NCBI GenBank assembly: GCA_933822405.4
Contig: CAKOGP040001708.1
Location: forward strand, 1 to 21,983
Direction of reading: 5' to 3'
From: Cylindrotheca closterium
Lineage: Eukaryota > Bacillariophyta > Bacillariophyceae > Bacillariales > Bacillariaceae
Length of the DNA stretch: 21,983 bases
Shown: positions 1 to 12,300 of the stretch, piece by piece
How positions within the stretch are numbered: the first letter of the stretch is position 1
How the letters are laid out: each line of letters opens with the position of its first letter
Made by a program: the position numbers and the translations under genes
The notes under the pieces: model-generated
Seen by the model: only the letters and a program-made list of their open reading frames with translations
What the model was told of the DNA's origin: nothing
The model's database searches: none

Positions 1-3000
1 TCTCCAGTGGGGTCAGCAGATTCATCTTGAGGATTACGCATCCAGTTCATGATATCATCGACATCGTTCATTCGTTCTTCAGGTGTTCTCTTAGAAACAG
101 GAACAGATGGAACAGATTTGAATCCTGCATCAGTGGGCTCAACTTCAACTGGAGAGACATCGTTGTTTCTCATCCAGTCAAGGGCACTTTCAATCTCACG
201 GGCGCGGTCCTTTGGCTTTTGTCCCTTCTTCTTGGGCAACATTTGGTCAATACGAGTAAAGTCTCCAGTTGGATCCTCAGACTCGGTCTTTCCGTTGCGC
301 AACCAGTTCATGACACCATCAACATCTCCCTTGCGTTCCTCAGGAGTACGACGAGAAATAGGAACTGATCCAAGCTTCTCAAAGGATGACACGGGTTCAT
401 CTTCGCTAGGCTTGACACCCTTGTTTCTCATCCAGTCCAAAGCTCCCTCGATTTCACGAGCGCGGTCCTTGGGCTTTTGTCCCTTCTTCTTGGGCAACAT
501 CTGGTCAACGCGAGTAAATTCTCCAGTGGGGTCAGCAGATTCATCTTGAGGATTACGCATCCAGTTCATGATATCATCGACATCGTTCATTCGTTCTTCA
601 GGTGTTCTCTTAGAAACAGGAACAGATGGGAGCGTTTCGAACGCAGGGGTTTGTTCAACGTCCTCAGGCAAGATATTGTTATTCCTCATCCAGTCGAGTG
701 CACCTTCCATCTCACGGGCACGGTCCTTTGGCTTTTGTGATTTCTTCTTGGGCAAAATTTGGTCGATACGAGTAAAGTCTCCAGTTGGATCATCAGATTC
801 AGATTTTCCGTTGCGCAACCAGTTCATGACATCATCAACCTCCCCCTTGCGTTCCTCAGGAGTACGACGAGTCATTGGGATGGATCCAAGCTTTTGGAAC
901 TCATCAACAAACTCTTCGTCGTCAGGAGAAACATCATTGTTTCTCATCCAGTCCAAAGCTCCCTCGATTTCACGAGCGCGGTCCTCGGGATTTTGACCTC
1001 TCTTTTTGGGCAAAATCTGGTCGATCTTGCTGAAGTCCCCGGTTGGGTCCTCATTGTTAGACTTTCCAGTACGCATCCAGTTCATGACAGCATCAACATC
1101 GTTCTTCCGTCCCTCAGGGGTACGACGAGAAATCTGGATCGATGGAACTGTATCAAATTCGGGTGATTCTTCAACATCACTTGGAGAAACGCCGTTGCTT
1201 CTCATCCAATCAAGAGCGCCTTCGATCTCACGAGCACGGCTCTTGGACTTTTGTCCCTTCTTCTTTGGCAATATTTGGTCGATACGAGTAAAGTCTCCAG
1301 TTGGATCATCAGATTCGGATTTTCCATTACGCAACCAGTTCATGACATCATCAACCTCCCCCTTACGTTCTTCTGGAGTACGGCGAGTCAATGGGATGGA
1401 TCCAAGCTTTTGGAACTCATCTACAAACTCTTCGTCATTAGGCGAAAGATCATTGTTTCTCATCCAATCCAAAGAACTTTCGATTTCACGAGCGCGGTCC
1501 TCGGGATTTTGTCCCTTCTTCTTTGGCAACATTTGATCGATCTTGGTAAAGTCTCCGGTTGGATCTTCAGAGTCAGACTTTCCAGTACGCATCCAGTTCA
1601 TTACAGCATCAACATCGTTCTTGCGTCCCTCAGGGGTACGACGAGAAATCTGAATCGATGGAACAGATTCAAATCCTGGAGTTTCTTCAACATCACTTGG
1701 AGAAACGCCGTTGCTTCTCATCCAATCAAGTGCGCCTTCGATCTCACGAGCACGGCTCTTGGACTTTTGTCCCTTCTTCTTGGGCAACATTTGGTCGATA
1801 CGAGTAAAGTCTCCGGTTGGATCATCAGATTCGGATTTTCCATTGCGCAACCAGTTCATGATATCGTTCTCTTCGTTTTCACGGTCCTCAGGAGTACGAC
1901 GAGTCATTGGGATGGATCCAAGCTTTTGGAACTCATCTACAAACTCTTCGTCATCAGGCGAAACATCATTGTTTCTCATCCAATCCAAAGCACTTTCGAT
2001 TTCACGAGCGCGATCCTCGGGCTTTTGTCCCTTCTTCTGTGGCAACATTTGGTCAATCTTGGTGAAGTCTCCGGTTGGATCTTCAGAGTCAGACTTTCCA
2101 GTACGCATCCAGTTCATTACAGCATCCACATCGTTCTTGCGTCCCTCAGGGGTACGACGAGAAATCTGGATCGATGGTACATTGGCTAAAGAAGAAGAGG
2201 AGAGGTCATCTGTTGGAGAAACGCCGTTGCTTCTCATCCAATCAAGTGCGCCTTCGATCTCACGAGCACGGCTCTTGGACTTTTGTCCCTTCTTCTTGGG
2301 CAACATTTGGTCGATACGAGTAAAGTCTCCGGTTGGATCATCAGATTCGGATTTTCCATTGCGCAACCAGTTCATGATATCGTTCTCTTCATTTTCACGG
2401 TCCTCAGGAGTACGGCGAGTCATTGGGATGGATCCAAGCTTTTGGAACTCATCTACAAACTCTTCGTCATCAGGCGAAACATCGTTGTTTCGCATCCAAT
2501 CCAAAGCACTTTCGATTTCACGAGCGCGATCTTCGGGCTTTTGTCCCTTCTTCTGTGGCAACATTTGGTCAATCTTGGTAAAGTCTCCGGTTGGATCTTC
2601 AGAGTCAGACTTTCCAGTACGCATCCAGTTCATGACAGCATCAACATCGTTCATTCGTTGTCTTGGGGACCGCTTAGAAATTTGTACCGAAGAGAGAGGA
2701 TCAAAATCTGGGTAAGCTTCTTCAACATCACTTGGAGAAACGCCGTTGCTTCTCATCCAATCAAGAGCGCCTTCGATCTCACGAGCACGGCTCTTGGACT
2801 TTTGACCCTTCTTCTTGGGCAACATTTGGTCGACACGAGTAAATTCTCCAGTTGGATCATCAGATTCGGACTTTCCGTTGCGCAACCAGTTCATGATATC
2901 GTTCTCTTCGTTTTCACGGTCCTCAGGAGTACGACGAGTCATTGGGATGGATCCAAGCTTTTGGAACTCATCTACAAACTCTTCGTCATCAGGCGAAACA

Positions 3001-6000
3001 TCATTGTTTCTCATCCAATCCAAAGCACTTTCGATTTCACGAGCGCGATCCTCGGGCTTTTGTCCCTTCTTCTGTGGCAACATTTGGTCAATCTTGGTGA
3101 AGTCTCCGGTTGGATCTTCAGAGTCAGACTTTCCAGTACGCATCCAGTTCATTACAGCATCCACATCGTTCTTGCGTCCCTCAGGGGTACGACGAGAAAT
3201 CTGGATCGATGGAACAGAATCAAAATCAGGTGATTCTTCGACGTCAGTTGGAGAAACGCCGTTGCTTCTCATCCAATCAAGAGCACCTTCAATCTCACGA
3301 GCACGGCTCTTGGACTTTTGTCCCTTCCGCTTAGGCAACATTTGGTCGATTCGAGTAAAGTCTCCGATTGGATCATCAGATTCGGATTTTCCATTGCGCA
3401 ACCAGTTCATGATATCGTTCTCTTCGTTTTCACGGTCCTCAGGAGTACGGCGAGTCATTGGGATGGATCCAAGCTTTTGGAACTCATCTACAAACTCTTC
3501 GTCATCAGGCGAAACATCATTGTTTCGCATCCAATCCAAAGCACTTTCGATTTCACGAGCGCGATCCTCGGGCTTTTGTCCCTTCTTCTGTGGCAACATT
3601 TGGTCAATCTTGGTGAAGTCTCCGGTTGGATCTTCAGAGTCAGACTTTCCAGTACGCATCCAGTTCATTACAGCATCCACATCGTTCATTCGTTGTCTTG
3701 GGGACCGCTTAGAAATTTGTACCGAAGAGAGAGGATCAAAAGCGGGGTAAGCTTCTTCAACATCACTTGGAGAAACGCCGTTGCTTCTCATCCAATCAAG
3801 TGCGCCTTCGATCTCACGAGCACGGCTCTTGGACTTTTGTCCCTTCTTCTTGGGCAACATTTGGTCGACACGAGTAAATTCTCCGGTCGGGTCATCAGAT
3901 TCGGACTTTCCGTTGCGCAACCAGTTCATGATATCGTTCTCTTCATTTTCACGGTCCTCAGGAGTACGGCGAGTCATTGGGATGGATCCAAGCTTTTGGA
4001 ACTCATCTACAAACTCTTCGTCGTCAGGCGAAACATCATTGTTTCTCATCCAGTCCAAAGCACTTTCGATTTCACGAGCGCGGTCCTCGGGATTTTGTCC
4101 CTTCTTCTTTGGCAACATTTGATCGATCTTGGTAAAGTCTCCGGTTGGATCTTCAGAGTCAGACTTTCCAGTACGCATCCAGTTCATTACAGCATCAACA
4201 TCGTTCTTGCGTCCCTCAGGGGTACGACGAGAAATCTGAATCGATGGAACAGATTCAAATCCTGGAGTTTCTTCAACATCACTTGGAGAAACGCCGTTGC
4301 TTCTCATCCAATCAAGTGCGCCTTCGATCTCACGAGCACGGCTCTTGGACTTTTGTCCCTTCTTCTTGGGCAACATTTGGTCGATACGAGTAAAGTCTCC
4401 GGTTGGATCATCAGATTCGGATTTTCCATTGCGCAACCAGTTCATGATATCGTTCTCTTCGTTTTCACGGTCCTCAGGAGTACGACGAGTCATTGGGATG
4501 GATCCAAGCTTTTGGAACTCATCTACAAACTCTTCGTCATCAGGCGAAACATCATTGTTTCTCATCCAATCCAAAGCACTTTCGATTTCACGAGCGCGAT
4601 CCTCGGGCTTTTGTCCCTTCTTCTGTGGCAACATTTGGTCAATCTTGGTGAAGTCTCCGGTTGGATCTTCAGAGTCAGACTTTCCAGTACGCATCCAGTT
4701 CATTACAGCATCCACATCGTTCTTGCGTCCCTCAGGGGTACGACGAGAAATCTGAATCGATGGAACAGATTCAAATCCTGGAGTTTCTTCAACATCACTT
4801 GGAGAAACGCCGTTGCTTCTCATCCAATCAAGTGCGCCTTCGATCTCACGAGCACGGCTCTTGGACTTTTGTCCCTTCTTCTTGGGCAACATTTGGTCGA
4901 TACGAGTAAAGTCTCCAGTTGGATCATCAGATTCGGATTTTCCATTGCGCAACCAGTTCATGATATCGTTCTCTTCGTTTTCACGGTCCTCAGGAGTACG
5001 GCGAGTCATTGGGATGGATCCAAGCTTTTGGAACTCATCTACAAACTCTTCGTCATCAGGCGAAACATCATTGTTTCGCATCCAATCCAAAGCACTTTCG
5101 ATTTCACGAGCGCGATCCTCGGGCTTTTGTCCCTTCTTCTGTGGCAACATTTGGTCAATCTTGGTGAAGTCTCCGGTTGGATCTTCAGAGTCAGACTTTC
5201 CAGTACGCATCCAGTTCATTACAGCATCCACATCGTTCTTGCGTCCCTCAGGGGTACGACGAGAAATCTGAATCGATGGAACAGATTCAAATCCTGGAGT
5301 TTCTTCAACATCACTTGGAGAAACGCCGTTGCTTCTCATCCAATCAAGTGCGCCTTCGATCTCACGAGCACGGCTCTTGGACTTTTGTCCCTTCTTCTTG
5401 GGCAACATTTGGTCGATACGAGTAAAGTCTCCGGTTGGATCATCAGATTCGGATTTTCCATTGCGCAACCAGTTCATGATATCGTTCTCTTCGTTTTCAC
5501 GGTCCTCAGGAGTACGACGAGTCATTGGGATGGATCCAAGCTTTTGGAACTCATCTACAAACTCTTCGTCATCAGGCGAAACATCATTGTTTCTCATCCA
5601 ATCCAAAGCACTTTCGATTTCACGAGCGCGATCCTCGGGCTTTTGTCCCTTCTTCTGTGGCAACATTTGGTCAATCTTGGTGAAGTCTCCGGTTGGATCT
5701 TCAGAGTCAGACTTTCCAGTACGCATCCAGTTCATTACAGCATCCACATCGTTCTTGCGTCCCTCAGGGGTACGACGAGAAATCTGAATCGATGGAACAG
5801 ATTCAAATCCTGGAGTTTCTTCAACATCACTTGGAGAAACGCCGTTGCTTCTCATCCAATCAAGTGCGCCTTCGATCTCACGAGCACGGCTCTTGGACTT
5901 TTGTCCCTTCTTCTTGGGCAACATTTGGTCGATACGAGTAAAGTCTCCGGTTGGATCATCAGATTCGGACTTTCCGTTGCGCAACCAGTTCATGATATCG

Positions 6001-6369
6001 TTCTCTTCATTTTCACGGTCCTCAGGAGTACGTCGAGTCATTGGGATGGATCCAAGCTTTTGGAACTCATCTACAAACTCTTCGTCATCAGCAGAGACAT
6101 CATTGTTTCTCATCCAGTCTACCGCAGCTTCAATGTCACGAGCGCGATCCTTCTTTGTTTGCCCTTGTTTCTTTGGTAAGATTTGATCGATCTTAGTGAA
6201 GTCTCCAGTCGGGTCTAACGATTCATCTTGAGGATTACGCATCCAGTTCATGATACCATTAACTTCATTCATGCGTTGCTTTGGGGATCGCTTAGAAATT
6301 TGCACTGAAGCAAGAGTGTCAAAGGGAGATTTGGTTTCATCCTCGTCAGCTGGCGAGAATCCGTTGCTT
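1..6369 (-). repeat. Zone 4: 516-nt (172-aa) higher-order tandem array
   Basis: Two different 86-aa modules alternate (loop NNDVSPDDEEFVDEFQKL with MNWLRNGKSESDDPTGDF, and loop SNGVSP..EETPGFESV with MNWMRTGKSDSEDPTGDF). Together they form a 516-nt unit. The same landmark (ttgcttctcatc) recurs at 1195, 1711, 2227, 2746, 3262, 3781, 4297, 4813, 5329, 5845 and 6364; the steps are 516 or 519. The period also holds leftward (ctcatc at 169, 685, 1201), with more diverged copies at 1-1194. Copies 4297-4812 and 5329-5844 look identical base for base. The array runs off the left edge, so its full length is unknown, and collapse or expansion in assembly is possible. Confidence 0.95.
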
Positions 6370-9300
6370 CTCATCCAGTCAAGGGCGCCTTCGATCTCAC
6401 GAGCGCGATCCTTGGACTTTTGTGCCTTCTTTTTGGGCAACATTTGGTCGATACGAGTGAAGTCCCCTGTTGGGTCATCGGACTCTGCTTTTCCGTTGCG
6501 CAGCCAGTTCATGATGTCGTTTTCTTCCTTCTCACGATCCTCTGGAGTGCGGCGGGTCACTGGAATGGAGCCAAGTTTTTCGAACTTCTCAGCGAAGTCC
6601 TCATCTTCTGGGGACACTCCGTGATTTCTCATCCAATCCAAGGCACCCTCGAGGTCTCGAGCGCGGTCTTCAAAGCTTTGCTTCTTTCTTTGCGGAATTG
6701 CTTGATCGATACGCTTGAAAGCTCCAGTGGGATCAAATTGTTCATTCTTTCCACTTCGAAGCCAAGATACAAGAGCATCGACATCTTCCAGTCTCTCCTC
6801 TGGAGTTCTAGTTGCAAGTGGAATGGATTTCAATGTATCGAACTCCGGCAAAGATTCGTCGATGTCCTCATCAGGTTGAGGCCCGTCTCTGACCCAATTC
6901 AAGGCATGCTCAATGTCTTGAGCTCTCTGCTTTCGACTTTGACCCTTTTTCTTGGGAAGCATCTGGTCGATTCTCTTGAAGTCGCCAGTTGGGTCATCTT
7001 CACCATTCTTGCCATTACGCATCCACTTCATGACGCTATCCAGGTCTTGTCTTCGCTCATCAGGAGTGCGACGTTGGACAGAGTGAGAGGCATCAGTTGG
7101 ACTGAAACCAGGAACAGAAGAGGGGTCAACTGGACTGACACCCTTGTTTCGCATCCAGTCAAGTGCACCTTCGATCTCTCTGGCACGTTCGTCACCACTT
7201 TGACCACGCTTCTTTGGAAGCATTTGATCAATTCGCTTGAAGTCTCCAGTTGGGTCTTCGCTCTCTTGCTTGCCGTTACGCATCCAGTTCATGACGCCCT
7301 TCAAATCCTTCTTGCGTTCTTCGGGAGTGCGGCGAGACAATGGAACTGATCCAAGCTTGTTGAATCCTGGTTTGAAGTCATCGTTGACATCTGGAGCAAC
7401 ACCCTTGTTTCTCATCCAGTCCAAGGCACACTCAATATCACGAATACGGTCTTCAGACTTCTGTCCCTTCTTCTTAGGAAGCATTTGATCGATTCTCTTG
7501 AATTCTCCAGTAGGATCCATAGAAGAATCCTTTCCGTTGCGCATCCAGCTGGAAATGTTGTCGATGTCATTCATTCGTTCTTCTGGAGTTCGTCGGGTGA
7601 CAGGAATCGATGGAAGTCGATTAAAATCATCGGCTGAAAGAGCGGCTTCTGGACCAACTCCGTTGTTGCGCATCCAGTCAAGGGCGCGTTCAATTTCTCT
7701 AGATCTCTCCTCCTTTGTTTGCTTCTTTTGGGGCAACAGTTGATCAATTTGCTTGAAGTCACCGTTTGGATCTTCTAATTCTTGCTTGCCATTTCGCAAC
7801 CAGTTCAGTGCTTTGTTAACATCAGCAGATCTTTCCTCAGGAGTCCGCATGCTAATTGGTACTGATGAAAGCTTCTCGAATCCGGGGAGGTCCTCGGTGT
7901 CTTCGCTTGACTTAATACCTTGATTCCTCATCCAATCAACGGTACCTTCAATTTGCCGTGCGCGCTCCTCGTTGGATTGTCCATTCTTGGTGGGCAACAT
8001 CTGATCGATTCGATTGAATTCTCCTGTCGGATCCAAGTCTTCAGATTTTCCATTTCGCAACCAGTTCAAAGCGCTGTTCACGTCTTCCTTTCGCTCTTCT
8101 GGAGTTCTTCGAGAAAGAGGGATCGGTTGTAGTTGCTGGAATGCAGGAACATCCGCATCCATGTCCAATTCAACGTTGTTGTTACGCATCCAATCAAGAG
8201 CACCTTCGATCTCTTGAGCTCTATCCCTTGCAGACTGCTTCTGCTTGCTGGGCAACATTTGATCGACCTTCTTGAAGATGGCGATTTCGCTTCCTTCCTC
8301 GGGTTTCCCGCTTCGGATCCATGACAAGATGTTGTCAACATCTTTCTTCCGCTCTTCAGGAGAACGACGTGAGAGAGGAATTGAGCTCATTGTGTTGAAC
8401 TTATCCACGATGTCAACGTCATCGGAAGAAACGCCATTGTTTCGCATCCAATCCAACGCGGATTCCATATCACGAGCTCTGCTCTTGGGAGTCTGTTTTT
8501 TCTTCCTTGGCAACAATTGGTCGATGCGCTTGAACTCTCCTGTAGGGTCCAAAGAGCCACTCTTTTCACCACGAATCCAAGAAAGGATATCATTAACATC
8601 ATCTTCTCTTTCCTCGGGCGATCGTCTTGAAACTGGGATAGATCCGAGCTGGGCAAAGTCAGATACGTTCTCTGAATCATATCCAGGGAAAGCAGACGTA
8701 TTTCGGACCCAATCAAGAGCATTTTCGATCTCAAGAGCTCTTTCACGTTTTGACTGAGCACGTTTCTTTGGAAGAATCGAGTCAATTTTGCTGAAATCAC
8801 CAGTTGGGTCCAAAGATTCGTCTTGAGGATTACGTATCCAGTTCATGACATCACGAAGATCCTTTGCCCTTTGCTCAGGTGTTCGCTTTGATACACCCTT
8901 CCCTTCTGGGGCAATGCTTGCAGCAGGCACACTAGAGTCTTCAGCAGGTGCGACTCCTGTGTTTCGCATCCAGTCAAGGGCACCTTCGATATCACGAGCA
9001 CGGTCTTCTTGACTTTGAGCACGTTTCTTTGGAAGCAACTGATCGATGCGCTTGAATTCACCACTGAGGTCAGCAGATTCGCTCTTGCTGTTACGCATCC
9101 ATGCCATGATGTCGGCTAGATCTTCCATTCTCTTCTCTGGTGTGCGACGAGAGATAGGAACTGATCCGATCTTCGAAAATTCGGTTGGTGCTTGATCGTC
9201 ACCGACGACCACGCCCTTGTTTCTCATCCAATCAAGAGCAGCTTCAATGTCGCGAGCACGATCCTCAAGTTTCTGTCCCTTCTTCTTGGGCAACATCTGG

Positions 9301-12300
9301 TCGACACGAGTAAAGTCTCCAGTTCTGTCATCAGACTCGGCCTTTCCGTTGCGCAACCAGGCAGTGATGTCGTTAACATCCGATGATCTCTCTTCAGGGG
9401 TACGGAGACTGACAGACAATGATTCAGTAGTTCCAAATTCCATGATATCTTCGAAGTTAGAATCAGCATCGACGTCATTATTTCTCATCCAATCAAGAGC
9501 GCGCTCAATCTCATGTGCACGATCCTTTTGAGATTGGTTTCCCTTTCTTGGCAGCAATTGGTCGATGCGCTTGAATTCACCAGATGAGTCGTCAGACTCA
9601 GATTTTCCGTTGCGCAACCAGTTCATGGCAGCATCAACATCTCCCAACCGTTCCTCCGGCGTGCGACGGGTGACAGGAATAGAACCAGGCTTATTGAAAC
9701 CAGGGATCAATTCATCATCATCGCTTGGTTGCACTCCCTTGTTTCTCATCCAGTCCAAGGCTCCTTCGATCTCTCTGGCACGATCCATTGAGCTTTGGTT
9801 CTTCTTTGATGCCAGTGCTTGATCCATTCTCTTGAATTCACCTGTAGGATCAAGAGAATCGTCCTTTTTGCTTCTCATCCAGTTGAGAACTGCATTAATC
9901 TCTTCTTTACGTTCTTCTGGTGTGCGGTGCGAGAGTGGAAGCGAAGCAATAGTCTCAAAAGGCGAAGATACATCGCCTTCACTTGCACCTGGAACATTAT
10001 TTCGCATCCAATCAAGGGCAGCCTCGATTTGTCGAGAACGATCCTCTGGAGACTGCTTCTTACTTGAAGGTGGCAGCATTTGATCGATTCTCTTAAAAGC
10101 ACCTGTTGGGTCATCAGATGACGCCTTGCCGTTGCGAATCCAATTCAAAGCAGAATCAGCTTCCTTTTTTCTTTCCTCCGGTGTGCAGCAAGACATGGGA
10201 AGCAATCCAGGCTTACTGAACCCAGGAATGATATCATCATAATCGGCAAGTTGCAATCCTTTATTCCTTGACCAGTCAAGAGCTCCCTCGATATCACGAG
10301 CGCGATCCTCTGGCTTTTGTCCATTCTTCTTCGGCAACATTTGGTCGATACGAGTGAAGTCTCCACTTGGATCCTCAGACTCGGTCCTTCCGTTGCGCAA
10401 CCAGTTCATGATGTCGCCCATGTCTATGAGCCTCTCCTCTGGGGTACGACGAGTCATTGGCACACTAGATGTCTTGTTGAATGGCGATTCAACATCGTCG
10501 GTGGTAGAAGGAGCAACCGAGTGGTTGCGCATCCAGTCGAGTGCTCCTTCGATCTGTCGTGCCCTTTCCATAGTTGGCTGATTCTTCTTGGCTGGCAATA
10601 GCTGGTTGATTCTCTTGAAGTCTCCAGTTGGGTCATCAGAATCCGATTTTCCGTTGCGGAGCCAAGAGCTGACAGAATCAAGAGCCTCTTTTCTCTCTTC
10701 TGGAGTTCGAACCGAAATGGGGATAGAAGACAACTTCTCGAAAGTATCACTATCCTCCTCGGTTGGGGAGACATCGTGGTTTCGCATCCAGTCTAGAGCG
10801 CTTTCAACATCCCGAGCACGGCTCTTGGCCTTCTGGCTTTTCTTCTTTTTTGGAAGAAGCTGATCGATTCGCTTGAAGTCGCCAGTTGGATCATCAGAGT
10901 CGTTCTTTCCGTTTCGAAGCCAGTTGTGTACATCGTCGATATCTTGCTTTCTTTCTTCAGGGCTGCGTCTCGTGAGAGGAATGGATGGTGCTTTGTTGAA
11001 AGATCCATCTGCTGCTTCAACATCGTTCACTGCAACACCGTGATTTCTCATCCAATCAAGTGCACCTTCAATCTCACGGGCTCGATCCTCTGGCTCTTGC
11101 TTTTGCTTCTTGGGCAACATCTGGTCGATCTTCTTGAAATCACCGGATTCGTCCTTTGCATCTGGTTTGCCACTTCGAAGCCAGTTCAATGCATTGTCAA
11201 TATCCTTGCTTCGATCTTCAGGAGTGCGCCGAGAAACTGGAACGGAACCGAGCTTGCTAAATTTGCCAACAGCACCATCATCAAGAGCTGGAACCAATCC
11301 GTTATTACGCATCCAGTCAAGAGCACCTTCGACTTCACGAGCTCTATCTCTGGGACTTTGTCCTTTCTTGGTTGGAAGCATTTGGTCAACTTGCTTGAAC
11401 TCACTTGTTAGATCAAGCGACTCATCTTGTCCATTTCTAAGCCAAGAATATATCTTGTCTTCCTCACGCTTTCGATCCTCTGGAGAGCGCTTGGACATGG
11501 AAACGAAAGAGAACTGTTCGAGGGGAGATTCTGAGTCTTCATCTTGGCTCAAAGAAATAGCGTTGCTTCTCAACCAATCAAGAGCACCTTCGATCTCACG
11601 AGCACGATCCTCAGCTTTCTGTCCATTCTTCGTGGGCAACATTTGGTCGATACGACTGAAGTCTCCAGTTGGATCCTCAGAGTCGGACTTTCCATTGCGC
11701 AACCAGTTCATGATGTCGTCCATTTCCTTCTTACGATCCTCAGGAGTGCGGCGGGTCATGGGAATGGAACCAAGTTTTTCGAATTTCTCGGCGAAGTCCT
11801 CATCTTCTGGGGACACTCCGTGATTTCTCATCCAGTCCAAGGCACCCTCGAGGTCACGGGCGCGGTCTCTGGACTTTTGCTTCTTTTTCGAAGGAAGAAG
11901 TTGATCAACCCTCTTGAAGTCACCAGATGGATCCAAAGAAGCATCCTTGTCACTCCTCAACCAAGAAAGAATACGGTCAGCATCCTTTTCTCTTTCTTCT
12001 GGTGAACGGCAAGAGATCGGAACAGAACCAAGGCTCTCAAAAGCAGGGATAGACTCGTCTACATCAGCTGGAACAGCACCCTGGTTTCGTGACCAGTTCA
12101 AAGCACTTTCAATCTCGTTGCAGCGTTGGCGAGGACTTTGACCCTTCTTCTTGGGAAGCATTTGGTCGATTCTCTTGAATTCACCAGTTGGGTCGTCTTC
12201 ATCATTCTTGCCCTTACGCATCCACTGCATGATGTTATCCAGTTCTTGGCTTCGCTCATCAGGAGTGCGACGTTGGACAGAGTGAGAGGCATCAGTTGGA

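Noticed and set aside
3318..6179. 953-aa plus-strand ORF and many shorter plus-strand ORFs (for example 1711-2715, 2283-3233, 2815-3750) as genes
   Set aside because: They are antisense shadows of the giant gene. They keep the same period as the repeats, their lengths depend on where a repeat variant creates a stop, and they lack protein-like composition.
1..6369. CRISPR array or non-coding satellite because of regular direct repeats
   Set aside because: The period is 258/516 nt with no short repeat-spacer pattern, and the array is in frame with an open protein for its whole length.
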